Positions 1 through 7,693 of a stretch of 42,587 nucleotides of DNA are shown here, in pieces. The stretch lies in the NCBI GenBank assembly GCA_035294265.1, contig DATGLK010000053.1, positions 1 to 42,587 of the forward strand. The letters run 5' to 3'. Positions within the stretch are counted from its first letter, which is position 1. Each line of letters starts with the position of its first letter. Origin of the DNA: Candidatus Binataceae bacterium. Its GTDB lineage: Bacteria; Desulfobacterota; Binatia; Binatales; Binataceae. The position numbers and the translations under genes are program-made. The notes under the pieces are model-generated. The model made no database searches, was not told the origin of the DNA, and saw only the letters and a program-made list of their open reading frames with translations.

Positions 1-2
1 TG

Positions 3-320
3 GACGGTGGCACGGTTAGGCTCGCTGGCGTCGTAGCGCTTCGTTTGAGCAGTGGCGACACGCCTCTTTCCGGCGTTCTGATGCTGATCGGTATCGGCCT
101 GATCGCGATACCGCTGAGCTCGCGCCGGCGCCTTGCCCTGGTGCTGATCGCGGCGCTGGCAATGACCGCGGGAATCGCCGGGTGCGGTGGCAGCAGCAGT
201 AAGCCGGGAATAGCAGGAACTTCCACCCAAGCGGTAACCGCGGTGGCCGTAACAGCTCCCTCGGGGCCTGTGGGTGTCAGCGGCCTGCCAGCCTCGCTTG
301 GCCAGGTTTCCGTCTTGTGA
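3..320 (+). CDS. C-terminal fragment of a probable surface protein (5' end outside window)
   Basis: The frame is open from the left edge of the window, so this is probably the 3' end of a longer gene; a TTG at 45 would be the only local start. The visible tail has a hydrophobic helix, an Arg-rich stop (SSRRR), a second hydrophobic helix ending in AGCGGSSS, and then a Thr/Val-rich stretch. From memory, this order (helix, RRR, helix, GCGGSS, beta-rich tail) is common at the C terminus of large Ig-like or choice-of-anchor surface proteins in Acidobacteria-like genomes. Function is unknown. The alternative is a short lipoprotein starting near position 45 with GC as its lipobox. I am moderately sure it is coding and unsure of its identity. 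Confidence 0.45.
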   Translation, partial: DGGTVRLAGVVALRLSSGDTPLSGVLMLIGIGLIAIPLSSRRRLALVLIAALAMTAGIAGCGGSSSKPGIAGTSTQAVTAVAVTAPSGPVGVSGLPASLGQVSVL

Positions 321-380
321 GGATGGTAGCGAAGCCGGTAGCCGAAGAGCTGGATGCGACAGTTTAGCGGGTCCGGATCA

Positions 381-418
381 TTGGTTCGCTTCGGGCAATC
401 GATCTCGGGGCGAACCAA
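381..418. repeat. Perfect 9-bp inverted repeat in the 321-613 gap
   Basis: TTGGTTCGC (381-389) and GCGAACCAA (410-418) are exact reverse complements separated by 20 bases. It lies between two convergent genes, so it could be a bidirectional transcription stop, but no T-run follows on either strand. I see no convincing gene, RNA or promoter in the rest of 321-613. Confidence 0.45.
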
Positions 419-613
419 CCCATTACCAGGCAAACAGAGAATGGAAAGCCACCGCGCCGAAGGCCGCGCGCTGCTGGCCTGGGCAGCCGAGGGACTCAAG
501 CTCAACCGCACGCGAGGTTGCCCGCGAGCTGGCGAGCACCAGGGGTTATGATTCCGAGGGAAAGCGCTCCTGAAAGGGTAAACATCCGCACGGCCTTATA
601 GTCCGCTCCCTAT

Positions 614-1321
614 TTACTGGACCTGACGGGTGTGGAGACGCAGAGCGGAGAGGACATCGTCGAGGTCGGTCTCGGCCAGCGACGGGCGGATCAAGTCGGC
701 CTGCGCCAGCATCTCCGGGGCGCTAGTATGGGCGATCGCGAGCACCTTCATGCCTGCTGCGTGAGCGGCTTCGATGCCCGCCGTGGTATCCTCGACCACC
801 AGACATTGTCGTGCTTGTATTTCTGCTCCCAGGCGCTGATTAAGGCGCATCAGCGCGAGCTGAAATAGGGCAGGGTCGGGCTTGCCGCACGCGACGTCAT
901 CGGCGCTGGCCACGGCCACGAAGCAATCGGCCAATTCCATCCGGCGCAAAATCAATTCGGCTTCATGACGAAGTGTCCCGGTTGCCAGGGCCAGCGGGAA
1001 ACGCGCGGCGCAGTTGCAGACGAAGCGGTGGGCGGCGGGATAGAGCAGATTGGCGCCGTCGATCAGCTCCAGGTAGCGGCGTGCCTTGCGTTCGACCATT
1101 GCGGCTACGATTTCAGAACTGGACGGATGCCCCCGCTCACGTAGCATCAATTCGAAACATTCGCGATCGGTAAAATGAATTAGCCGGCGGAAGTAGTCCT
1201 CGCGCGCAAGCTCGATCCCTTCCTGGGCCAAAACTTCGGCGATACCGGTGAAATGCATCGGTTCGGTATCAACCAAGGTGCCGTCAAGATCGAAAACAAT
1301 CGCAGCGACGGTGTCCATCAT
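614..1321 (-). CDS. HAD-superfamily phosphatase (beta-phosphoglucomutase/CbbY-like)
   Basis: A haloacid-dehalogenase-type hydrolase of about 235 residues. Motif I is FDLDGTLVDTEP close to the N terminus, with Asp11 as the expected nucleophile and Asp13 as the acid/base. Motif II is LATGT, followed by the Lys of GKPDPALF and the acidic motif VVEDTTAGIEAA. The helical cap between motifs I and II puts it with the subclass I phosphatases that include phosphoglycolate phosphatase and beta-phosphoglucomutase; the substrate cannot be read from sequence. Starts at ATG 1321 or 1318 give the usual short N terminus. A TTG at 1348 overlapping the upstream stop is the alternative. It follows the PPOX gene with almost no gap and is probably co-transcribed with it. 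Confidence 0.88.
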   Translation of the reverse strand: MMDTVAAIVFDLDGTLVDTEPMHFTGIAEVLAQEGIELAREDYFRRLIHFTDRECFELMLRERGHPSSSEIVAAMVERKARRYLELIDGANLLYPAAHRFVCNCAARFPLALATGTLRHEAELILRRMELADCFVAVASADDVACGKPDPALFQLALMRLNQRLGAEIQARQCLVVEDTTAGIEAAHAAGMKVLAIAHTSAPEMLAQADLIRPSLAETDLDDVLSALRLHTRQVQ

Positions 1322-1344
1322 GCTTTTATGGCGAACCAGGGCGC

Positions 1345-1812
1345 TCAACTCACCGGCAGGCTGAAGCGCGCGCCCCAGGCATGGACCCGCAGCGGCTCGA
1401 TTCGGACCATGAGGTTGGTTTCCCGACTGAGCGGCATGGTCCGGTACTGCGGGTACCGGTCGCGCAAATTGCGCAACGCCTCCATGTACTCCTCCTGCTC
1501 CTCGACTACTTGGGCTCGGCCCGCCACCAGGACGTAGGCAAGCTGGCTCCAGTCTTCCTCGTAATGGTCGATCAGCAGGGCGATTTGCGCGTTGGCCGTG
1601 ATGTTGCGCATCCGCTTGAGCTGCAAACCGCGCTGCCGTTTGGGTTTTTCGTCGATCACAAAATAAAAATTGCTGCCATCAAACCAGTAACATACCGGGA
1701 TCGCGTGTGGCAGGCCCTCGGGAGTGGCGGTAGCCAAGCGGGCCACGCGCGCCAGCGAGACAAAAGCGCGGATGGCCGGCTGCTGAAGCACAGCGATTCC
1801 ATCGATCGCCAT
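1345..1812 (-). CDS. PPOX-class F420-type oxidoreductase (Rv0121-like)
   Basis: A split-barrel flavin/F420-binding fold protein of about 155 residues. Landmarks are the opening strand VARLATATPEGLPHAIPVC, the segment DEKPKRQRGLQLKRMRNI typical of the barrel's cofactor-binding edge, and LLIDHYEEDWSQLAYV. This combination matches the family named after mycobacterial Rv0121, members of which are predicted to use coenzyme F420. Whether this host makes F420 cannot be judged here, since no cof gene is in the window. The proposed start is ATG 1812; a TTG two codons earlier (1818) is possible. It lies directly upstream of the HAD gene. Family is fairly sure, cofactor inferred. Confidence 0.82.
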   Translation of the reverse strand: MAIDGIAVLQQPAIRAFVSLARVARLATATPEGLPHAIPVCYWFDGSNFYFVIDEKPKRQRGLQLKRMRNITANAQIALLIDHYEEDWSQLAYVLVAGRAQVVEEQEEYMEALRNLRDRYPQYRTMPLSRETNLMVRIEPLRVHAWGARFSLPVS

Positions 1813-2144
1813 CGTCAACCCACAGTCACAACAATTTTGCGCAGGTCTGGATCAGCGGCGGTTGGGTGTGTTGGCTCCAACAGCGCGGCCAATGCTCGTG
1901 CGCTCAATGCTTTGCGGGCAATTTCGACGGGGTTAGAGCGCGTCAGGCTGACGGCCGGTTCGTTCATCCAGTCTAGCGCCATTAAGTTAGATTTCACCGA
2001 TAACGGGTAAAAAGTTATCCTAGCTGCAGCCTCCCGTCCATCGAGTTGCCGTGGCGGCGGCGATGCGGCCAGGATCTAGACCGGCCGGCTATGCAATCCA
2101 ATACGCCGCGCAAATGTGCTAGACTCAAATGGTAGGTGCGGTCC
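1813..2144. other. Intergenic region between divergent genes
   Basis: This region separates the minus-strand PPOX gene from plus-strand xdhC. A 60-codon minus-strand frame (1815-1997) starts with GTG, lacks a ribosome-binding site and resembles nothing I know, so I do not call it. A TAGACT hexamer at 2120-2125 could be the -10 of xdhC, but no matching -35 is evident. Confidence 0.3.
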
Positions 2145-3296
2145 ATGGCAAATCCTGAAAATATATGGTTGGAAGCGCAGCGCTCGCTGGAGCGCGGCAA
2201 GCCGTTCGCGCTAGCTACCGTGATCAACGTGCGCGGTTCCACCCCGCGCGAGGTGGGGGCCAAGATGCTGGTGCGCGACGACGGTCAGGTGGGGACGATC
2301 GGCGGCGGATGCGGCGAGGCAGAAGTGTTTCGCAAGGCCCGCCTGCTGCTTGAAGAGGGCAGCGGGGCGCGAATGGCCGAGGTCGATTTGACGGGCGATT
2401 TCGACCAGGAAGAGATCGGCACTTGCGGCGGGATCATGGATGTTTTCATCGATCGCTGGGAACCTGGCCGCGATCTACCGGTGGTCCAGCGGATGGCGGA
2501 GGCGGTGCGCAAAAGCCAGCCGCTGGCTTTGATAACGATGATCGAGCCCACGGCTCCTCAAGAGCCGGTGCGCAGCATAATCGCGCCTGACGAGGCTCCT
2601 GGGCTGCCGCTCGAGATCGCGCCGGAGTCGGTCCGGCAACTCGAAGATCTGACTCGGCGCGCGTTGCCCGGACTCTTGGATATAGGTCAAGACGGAAAAC
2701 TCACCGCGACTTATCGTACCAGCGAGGAGCATGCGCAACTTTTCGTGGATCCGCTACCCGGCGCGCAGCGGCTGGTGATCGCGGGAGCGGGGCACGTCGG
2801 TCAGGCACTGTGTCGGGTGGCGGCGCTGCTCGGTTTTCACGTCACGGTAATCGACGACCGCGCTCAGTTCGCCAATTTCGAGCGGTTTCCTGAGGCCACC
2901 GATGTGATTGTGCGTTCGTTCGAAAAAGCAATTGGCGCGCTCAAGTTGGATCGCAATTGCTATGTGGTCGCGGTCACCCGCGGCCATTCCTATGACGAGA
3001 TAGTCTTGCGGGAGACTCTCAAACAGGAGCCGGGCCCCGGTTATTTGGGGATGATCGGCTCGCGCCGGCGGGTCAAAGCCACCTTGGAGCGACTGGAGCG
3101 TGACGGCTTTAATCCCGCCCGTCTGGAGCAGATCCACGCACCGATCGGGCTCGACATAGGCGCGGAGACGCCCGAAGAAATCGCCATTTCGGTAATGGCC
3201 GAAATTGTTCGCGAGCGCCGGCTGGGGACTCGTGATGCCAGTTCGATGGGGGTCAAGCTTGGCCGCTTGAAACCGGCGCTCTCCCGCGCGTCGTGA
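2145..3296 (+). CDS. xdhC: XdhC/CoxI family molybdenum-hydroxylase maturation factor
   Basis: An XdhC-type accessory protein of 383 residues. Family members bind sulfurated molybdenum cofactor and load it into xanthine dehydrogenase or carbon monoxide dehydrogenase type enzymes. The N-terminal XdhC/CoxI domain shows ATVINVRGSTPREVGAKMLV and TIGGGCGEAEV with its conserved Cys, then GTCGGIMDVFIDRW. The C-terminal Rossmann domain starts at VIAGAGHVGQALCRVA and contains DDRAQFANFERFP and GMIGSRRRVK. ATG 2145 is preferred because GGTAGG lies about 8 bases upstream; the GTG at 2136 would sit inside that site. The stop overlaps the mocA start (GTGA). No molybdenum hydroxylase subunit gene is in the window, so the client enzyme must be encoded elsewhere. 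Confidence 0.9.
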   Translation: MANPENIWLEAQRSLERGKPFALATVINVRGSTPREVGAKMLVRDDGQVGTIGGGCGEAEVFRKARLLLEEGSGARMAEVDLTGDFDQEEIGTCGGIMDVFIDRWEPGRDLPVVQRMAEAVRKSQPLALITMIEPTAPQEPVRSIIAPDEAPGLPLEIAPESVRQLEDLTRRALPGLLDIGQDGKLTATYRTSEEHAQLFVDPLPGAQRLVIAGAGHVGQALCRVAALLGFHVTVIDDRAQFANFERFPEATDVIVRSFEKAIGALKLDRNCYVVAVTRGHSYDEIVLRETLKQEPGPGYLGMIGSRRRVKATLERLERDGFNPARLEQIHAPIGLDIGAETPEEIAISVMAEIVRERRLGTRDASSMGVKLGRLKPALSRAS

Positions 3297-3910
3297 GCAC
3301 GCCGGCTTCGTTGGAAGGCGTATTACTGGCGGCTGGCGAATCGCGCCGCATGGGTTATCCCAAGGCGCTGCTTACCTTGGAGGGCGATACTTTCATTTCC
3401 CACCTGACCCGTCGGATGCTAGCCGTCGTGCCCCGCCTTATCGTCGTGGTGGGGGCTTATGGCGAATTGGTTCACGCGGCTGTTCCCGCCGACCGCCGCA
3501 TCCGAGTAGTGATCAACCCCAATTTTCGGGCCGGCCAGTTGTCCTCGCTCAAGTGCGCCCTGGCGGCGGTCCATCCCAACAGCGTTGGTATTATGCTTCA
3601 TCTTATCGACCATCCTCTGGTCGCCACGCAAACCTTCGAGCGGATGAGCGAGGAATTCATGGGCTTGGCCCGCCCGATCGTGATCGCGCGCTACGCGGGC
3701 AAGCGGGGCCATCCGGTGATTTTTGGTCGCCCGCTCTTCGAAGAGTTGCTGGCAGCGCCGCTGGACAGGGGTGCGCGGGTGGTGGTCGATCGCGACCCAG
3801 CCCGAGTCGCTTATGTCGATGTCCCAGATGCTGGTGTGACCGCGGATTTGGATACGCCCGCCGACCTCGCCCAGGCTGGGTTGGCCCCACCCCCAAAAAT
3901 TGATGGTTAG
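3293..3910 (+). CDS. mocA: MocA-like molybdenum cofactor nucleotidyltransferase
   Basis: A 205-residue NTP-transferase-fold protein of the MobA/MocA group. Family members transfer CMP (MocA) or GMP (MobA) onto molybdopterin to make the dinucleotide form of the cofactor. The nucleotide-binding signature VLLAAGESRRMGYPKALL is at residues 10-27, followed by VVVGAYGE and HLIDHPLV, which includes the conserved Asp of the metal site. The GTG start overlaps the xdhC stop by four bases, so translation is probably coupled. XdhC plus MocA suits a xanthine dehydrogenase/CODH-type enzyme that uses the cytosine dinucleotide cofactor. The C terminus overlaps the convergent TPR gene by four bases. Choosing MocA over MobA rests on this context. 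Confidence 0.85.
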   Translation: MSTPASLEGVLLAAGESRRMGYPKALLTLEGDTFISHLTRRMLAVVPRLIVVVGAYGELVHAAVPADRRIRVVINPNFRAGQLSSLKCALAAVHPNSVGIMLHLIDHPLVATQTFERMSEEFMGLARPIVIARYAGKRGHPVIFGRPLFEELLAAPLDRGARVVVDRDPARVAYVDVPDAGVTADLDTPADLAQAGLAPPPKIDG

Positions 3911-4467
3911 TCGCTGCCGGCCATCTCGCGCAGTTCCTTGGTCGCTTCGGTAGCGACCGAAGGATTGGTGGCGCCGGCGTCGGCGGCTTGCTTGAGGTAT
4001 TGGATCGCCTGATCGCGATCGCCGTTATGCGCCAACAGTTCACCTAACCGCAGCGCGGCAAAGCTAGAATGGGGGTCGAGTTTGTAAGCCTTCTCGTAAT
4101 AGGGTAGCGCGTCCGAATAGCGCGGCGGCTGAAAAGACATGTAGGCTTCACCGATATTGAGATAGGCGCTTATCTGATCGGGATGGTACTTGATCAACTT
4201 CTTGTAGACCTGTACCACGTGGTCGAAGTCCTCGCGCGAGTCATAGTAAAGCCCCAGGTAGATGTAAGCTTGATCGTCGGTCGGATCGATATCGGTGGCC
4301 TGCCAGAGCATCTTGACCGCCTGGTTGCTGTCGGTGAGCTGGATGGCGGCGTTGACCAGGGACTGGGCTTTGGCGCGGCTGGCGTCGTCCGCCCGGGCGC
4401 TGGCGGCGCAGGTCACGGCCAGGAACGTCAGGGCCAGGATCTGTACCAGGATGGATTTTCCCGTCAT
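3907..4467 (-). CDS. Exported TPR-repeat protein
   Basis: A 186-residue protein with a typical Sec signal peptide: MTGKS, then a hydrophobic stretch to about residue 26 ending ASARA. About four tetratricopeptide repeats follow, for example AYIYLGLYYDSREDFDHVVQ, AYLNIGEAYMSF with ALPYYEKAYKLDP, and AALRLGELLAHNGDRDQAIQ. TPR arrays bind other proteins; the partner is unknown. GAGGGAC about 6 bases before ATG 4467 supports the start. It is divergent from the hydrolase at 4524, leaving 56 bases for two promoters, and its end overlaps mocA by four bases. It is likely periplasmic. Confidence 0.85.
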   Translation of the reverse strand: MTGKSILVQILALTFLAVTCAASARADDASRAKAQSLVNAAIQLTDSNQAVKMLWQATDIDPTDDQAYIYLGLYYDSREDFDHVVQVYKKLIKYHPDQISAYLNIGEAYMSFQPPRYSDALPYYEKAYKLDPHSSFAALRLGELLAHNGDRDQAIQYLKQAADAGATNPSVATEATKELREMAGSD

Positions 4468-4523
4468 TCTTGTCCCTCACGAATCGTGACACGAAAACCT
4501 GTGCTTTCAAAGCCGTCCGAGTG

Positions 4524-5348
4524 ATGTCGAGAGTGCCGCTGGAACATTTTCTTCCGGGGACTCCCCGCCTGCATTATCTGGAGTGGAACCCGGCTGGGGC
4601 GCCTACGATAGTTCTGCTCCACGGAGGATCGGCCAACGGCTGGTGGTGGCAGGCGGTGGCCGACCAAATCGGCCCGCGCCCGCGCCTGCTGGCCCTGGAT
4701 CAGCGCGGCCATGGCGATAGCGATTGGGTTGCGCCACCGGCCTACGCGCCCGCCGACTATGTCGCCGACTTGCATCGACTGGTGGGCGCCTTGGCATTGC
4801 GCGCGCCAATCATAGTGGGGCATAGCCAGGGCGGAATCAACGCTCTGGCGTACGCCGGTACCCATCGCGACGTTGCCCGGGCGGTAGTCGCGATCGACTC
4901 ACCGTTGCGTTCGTCGCCCCAGCGCGATCGCTTTCTGAAGCGGTTGCGCAGCCTGCCCACGGTGGTTTACGCCGATCTGGCGACCGCACAGGCGCGCTTT
5001 CGCTTGATGCCAGACGAGGGCCAGGTGGCCGGCGCGATTCTAGCTGAAATCGCCACTCGCAGCGTGCGACCGGTCAGCGGCGGCTACACCTTGAAATTCG
5101 ATCGCGAAAGCTTTTGGGGGCGCGACGGCATCGACGTCCTCAAGGTGGTGGCCATGATCGAAGTTCCTGTTTTGTTGGTGCGTGCCGAACACAGCCGCCT
5201 CATGAGTGCCCAAGCGCTGAACGAGGCAGTGGCCAGCAACCCCTTAGTACGGACCCAGGTAATTCCCGCCGCGTACCACCACGTGTTGCTGGAGCAGCCG
5301 GCCGCAGTGGCCGAGTTGATTCGCGGCTTGATCAGTGAATTTGCTTGA
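4524..5348 (+). CDS. Alpha/beta-hydrolase fold protein
   Basis: A 274-residue alpha/beta hydrolase. LLHGGSANGWWW forms the oxyanion-hole loop, LALDQRGHGDSDW follows, and VGHSQGG holds the nucleophile Ser101. A late His (AAYHHVLLEQ, His252/253) is the likely base. The usual Asp in the loop after beta-7 is not present (RAEHSRLMS), so the acid may instead be the Asp of AIDSP. Substrate is unknown; esterases, lactonases and C-C hydrolases all share this signature. ATG 4524 (or GTG 4521) is preferred over an upstream GTG because the residues before it look non-coding. It is clearly paralogous to the minus-strand hydrolase at 18753-19664. Confidence 0.85.
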   Translation: MSRVPLEHFLPGTPRLHYLEWNPAGAPTIVLLHGGSANGWWWQAVADQIGPRPRLLALDQRGHGDSDWVAPPAYAPADYVADLHRLVGALALRAPIIVGHSQGGINALAYAGTHRDVARAVVAIDSPLRSSPQRDRFLKRLRSLPTVVYADLATAQARFRLMPDEGQVAGAILAEIATRSVRPVSGGYTLKFDRESFWGRDGIDVLKVVAMIEVPVLLVRAEHSRLMSAQALNEAVASNPLVRTQVIPAAYHHVLLEQPAAVAELIRGLISEFA

Positions 5349-5366
5349 AACGTCGAAGGCAGTAGG

Positions 5367-5807
5367 TTAATCGAGCCGCAGCTCCATACGACGATGGGGA
5401 ATGCCGGCCTCGATAAAGACGTCCCCGATCGGAGAAAAGCCTTGGCGAGCGTAAAAGCGCTCGACCCCGAGCTGCGCGTTTAGGTAGGCGTAACGGGCGC
5501 CGCGTTGGCGGGCGATCTGAAGCAGACGACAAAGCAAGGCGTGCCCTACACCCTGACGGCGTGCGGCGCGCACCACCGCCATTCGTCCGAATTTTACCCG
5601 TGCGGCAGAAAACAGCGCACGGGCACAGCCCACCGGCAGCTCTCCGCGCAGGGCAAGCAGATGGAGTGCCTGCGCGTCATGAACATCGCGTTCGAGGCTA
5701 GGATCGATGCCCTGCTCAAGGACGAACACCTGCCGGCGCAGCTCGTAACAGGTCGCGCGTTGCGCGCAGTCGCTGGCCACAACGATCCTGAGGCCGGCAG
5801 GTGTCAT
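5367..5807 (-). CDS. GNAT-family N-acetyltransferase
   Basis: A compact 146-residue acyl-CoA-dependent acetyltransferase. The N-terminal segment CYELRRQVFVLEQGID is typical of the ElaA/YjcF-like branch. The acetyl-CoA-binding motif A is RRQGVGHALLCRLLQIA, followed by LNAQLGVERFYARQGFSPIG, the usual beta-bulge and C-terminal helix. Most members acetylate small amines or protein N termini, and the acceptor cannot be deduced. It is a single gene convergent with the upstream hydrolase and does not obviously form an operon. Confidence 0.88.
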   Translation of the reverse strand: MTPAGLRIVVASDCAQRATCYELRRQVFVLEQGIDPSLERDVHDAQALHLLALRGELPVGCARALFSAARVKFGRMAVVRAARRQGVGHALLCRLLQIARQRGARYAYLNAQLGVERFYARQGFSPIGDVFIEAGIPHRRMELRLD

Positions 5808-5858
5808 CGCTATAAATCAAGCGCAAGCTAACGCGCTTAGCATTGCCTGAGCATGACC

Positions 5859-6335
5859 TCAGCCGCCGTAACTCCAGCCTGTTTCCTTAAGAGTCAGGAC
5901 ATCCATTTCCTGCTTAACCCGGGCTGCGATCACCTTGCCCACAACCACGCTGTGATCGCCCAGTTCGTAAAAGCCTACTACCTCGCATTCCACTGCGGCG
6001 GGCGCGTCGGAGACGATTGGGAGCCCGGTCTCGCCTTCTTCATAAGCATAGTTGCCGAACTTGCCGTCTTTAGGTTCCACGTGGCGAAAATAGGCGCCCG
6101 CGATCGCCTTCTGGCCGGTGCCCAGGATGGATAAACTGAACTTGCCCGAATTTTTGACCAGGGCGTGCGTGCTGGAATCGTTTTTGATACCCACCACTAC
6201 CAGCGGGGGATGGAAACTGGCCTGGGTGACCCAATTGATAGTCGAGACCGTTTGGGTGTCGCCCTGACGGGCACCCAGCACGAACAGGCCGTATGGAATC
6301 ATCAACAAGGCGCGTTTTTTGGCATTTTCATCCAT
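5859..6335 (-). CDS. Flavin reductase family protein (FMN-binding split barrel)
   Basis: A 158-residue flavin-reductase-like domain, beginning MDENAKKRALLMIPYGLFVL. Diagnostic stretches are STINWVTQASFHPPLVVVGI, which lines the FMN site, and the C-terminal ECEVVGFYELGDHSVVVGKV with its conserved His. Relatives supply reduced flavin to a partner monooxygenase or reduce small molecules. ATG 6335 is strongly preferred because a perfect GGAGG lies 10 bases upstream, so the longer in-frame extension to 6407 is not used. A possible client is the HsaA-like flavoprotein at 39300-40517, but the two are 33 kb apart. Confidence 0.88.
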   Translation of the reverse strand: MDENAKKRALLMIPYGLFVLGARQGDTQTVSTINWVTQASFHPPLVVVGIKNDSSTHALVKNSGKFSLSILGTGQKAIAGAYFRHVEPKDGKFGNYAYEEGETGLPIVSDAPAAVECEVVGFYELGDHSVVVGKVIAARVKQEMDVLTLKETGWSYGG

Positions 6336-6548
6336 GTTTAATAGTCCTCCTGGAGTGCGGCGGTGCTGATTAATCCGCTCAATCAAGCTTACAACAGACT
6401 GACCCACGCCCGAAGCTACGCCGAAATGCGCGTGATCGCGAATGGACGGCGGTCCGCGGCGCAGATGTAGGCGTCTTCAGCCTAGCGGTATCCGTAGCCA
6501 TGAATTCGATGGAACGCAAGCTCGCAACCGGCTAAGAGTAGGGGTGCG

Positions 6549-7331
6549 ATGGCAGAGCAGCCGGATCCAACGGACTTAGCGGCGCGCGCGCTGGTCGAAG
6601 CGGTTTATCCGATCGCGCTGACAGGGGCCGGGCTGTCGGTGGAAAGCGGCATTCCTCCTTTTCGCGGACCGGGGGGCTTGTGGACGCGCTTTGGCGAACC
6701 GCCCATGAACCAATTCCAGCTCTTTTTGGCAGATCCCAAGGCGGGATGGGAGGAGCGGCTGCGCCGGCGCGGCGAGGAACTCTACCGCGGGTTGGTCGTG
6801 GCCCAGCCCAACCCCGGCCATCAGGCCCTGGTTGAGTTGGAGCGTTTAGGGGTGTTGCGCTTTGTAATCACGCAGAATATCGACGATCTCCATCGTCGAG
6901 CCGGACAGCAGGCCTTGGCAGAAATTCACGGTAATTATCAACTGACGCGCTGCCTAGAGTGCAATCGCAGATTCCCCGAGGCTGAAATCCAGCTCGACCC
7001 GTTGCCGCCCGCGTGTCCAGCCTGCGGTGGGCTGCTCAAGGGCGATACGGTGGCCTTCGGTGAACCTATACCGCGCGACGTATTGGCGCGGTGTGCGTTG
7101 GAAGCCGAGCGCGCGGACCTGGTGCTCCTGGCCGGCACTTCGGCTACGGTTTATCCCGCCGCCGGCTTCGCGCTTCAAGTCAGGCAGCGAGGCGGAACCC
7201 TCATCGAAGCCAACGTGGAGAAATGCGAAGTCACACCTCTGTGTGCGGTCACGCTCGCAGGACCCACTGCCACGACTCTGCCCAAGCTGGTCCAACGCGT
7301 CACCCAATTGCGCCAGCAACGGCTGTCCTGA
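6549..7331 (+). CDS. Sir2-family NAD-dependent protein deacylase
   Basis: A sirtuin of 260 residues, the normal length for a bacterial CobB-type enzyme. It removes acyl groups from protein lysines using NAD. The NAD-binding GAGLSVESGIPPFRGPGGLW starts at Gly26, TQNIDDLHRRAG supplies the invariant Gln-Asn-Asp, and His127 in EIHGN is the catalytic base. The zinc site is complete: Cys135, Cys138, Cys156 and Cys159. GTSATVYPAAG completes the Rossmann half. In many bacteria CobB reactivates acetyl-CoA synthetase, and an acs gene with an intact acetylation motif lies at 23804-25762, a plausible substrate. An AGGGG lies just upstream of ATG 6549. Confidence 0.92.
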   Translation: MAEQPDPTDLAARALVEAVYPIALTGAGLSVESGIPPFRGPGGLWTRFGEPPMNQFQLFLADPKAGWEERLRRRGEELYRGLVVAQPNPGHQALVELERLGVLRFVITQNIDDLHRRAGQQALAEIHGNYQLTRCLECNRRFPEAEIQLDPLPPACPACGGLLKGDTVAFGEPIPRDVLARCALEAERADLVLLAGTSATVYPAAGFALQVRQRGGTLIEANVEKCEVTPLCAVTLAGPTATTLPKLVQRVTQLRQQRLS

Positions 7332-7581
7332 GGGCTACCAACGCTGCCCCCCGTTCCGCGCTGCGGGGCGCCCTTCGATCATTGCAGGACTCCGGCTTGG
7401 CTGGAAAACTTTTCCCTTTAATCCACTTTTCCAGGGTAGTTGCGATTCGCCACGCCCATCCTCAGGGATAAAACCTGCGGTTGAACAAAGCCACCGCCGT
7501 AAGGAGACAGCTTCGACGTGTACGATCCCGGGTTGCAGGACGTACGAGGTCGCGAGATACCACGTTATCCCCAGCCCGTGC
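7332..7581. other. Non-coding region after the sirtuin gene
   Basis: No gene is supported here. It contains CTGGAAAA (7401-7408) and TTTTCCAG (7427-7434), a perfect 8-bp inverted repeat with an 18-base loop. It may help end sirtuin transcription, but no T-run follows. Confidence 0.35.
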
Positions 7582-7610
7582 TTGACTGTGCCTCATTGGG
7601 ACGTTAGCGT
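7582..7610 (+). promoter_or_regulatory. Candidate promoter of the pyr operon
   Basis: TTGACT (7582-7587) is a 5/6 match to the sigma-70 -35 box. It is followed 17 bases later by TAGCGT (7605-7610), a weak -10 that keeps the first T, the A and the last T. Transcription would begin near 7617, giving a leader of about 135 bases that contains the hairpins described below. The poor -10 makes this tentative. Confidence 0.4.
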
Positions 7611-7643
7611 CACATCAGTCGCCAGGTTCACACAACCTTTTAA

Positions 7644-7664
7644 TTCGACCCCGGCGAGGGCGAG
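7644..7664 (+). promoter_or_regulatory. Putative PyrR-binding loop in the pyr leader
   Basis: The RNA can fold as lower stem UUCG/CGAG (7644-7647 with 7661-7664, one G-U pair), a 5'-side bulge AC (7648-7649), an upper stem CCC/GGG (7650-7652 with 7658-7660) and loop GGCGA. The segment 7651-7659 reads CCGGCGAGG, which fits the CC-NGNGA-GG core that I recall for PyrR-binding loops in Bacillus-type pyr leaders, including the bulge on the 5' side. Its 3' strand (AGGGCG, 7657-7662) is also complementary to UGCCCU at 7692-7697 in the downstream terminator, so binding loop and antiterminator would exclude each other. Confidence 0.6.
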
Positions 7665-7693
7665 AAAGGTGCGGAAATGCGTTTTAAGGGAGC

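Noticed and set aside
274-573. Short plus-strand frames in the 321-613 gap
   Set aside because: They overlap each other in different frames, lack ribosome-binding sites, and have compositions typical of random GC-rich translation.
1815-1997. 60-codon minus-strand frame upstream of the PPOX gene
   Set aside because: GTG start without a ribosome-binding site and no recognisable sequence features; the overlap with the next gene is its only support.
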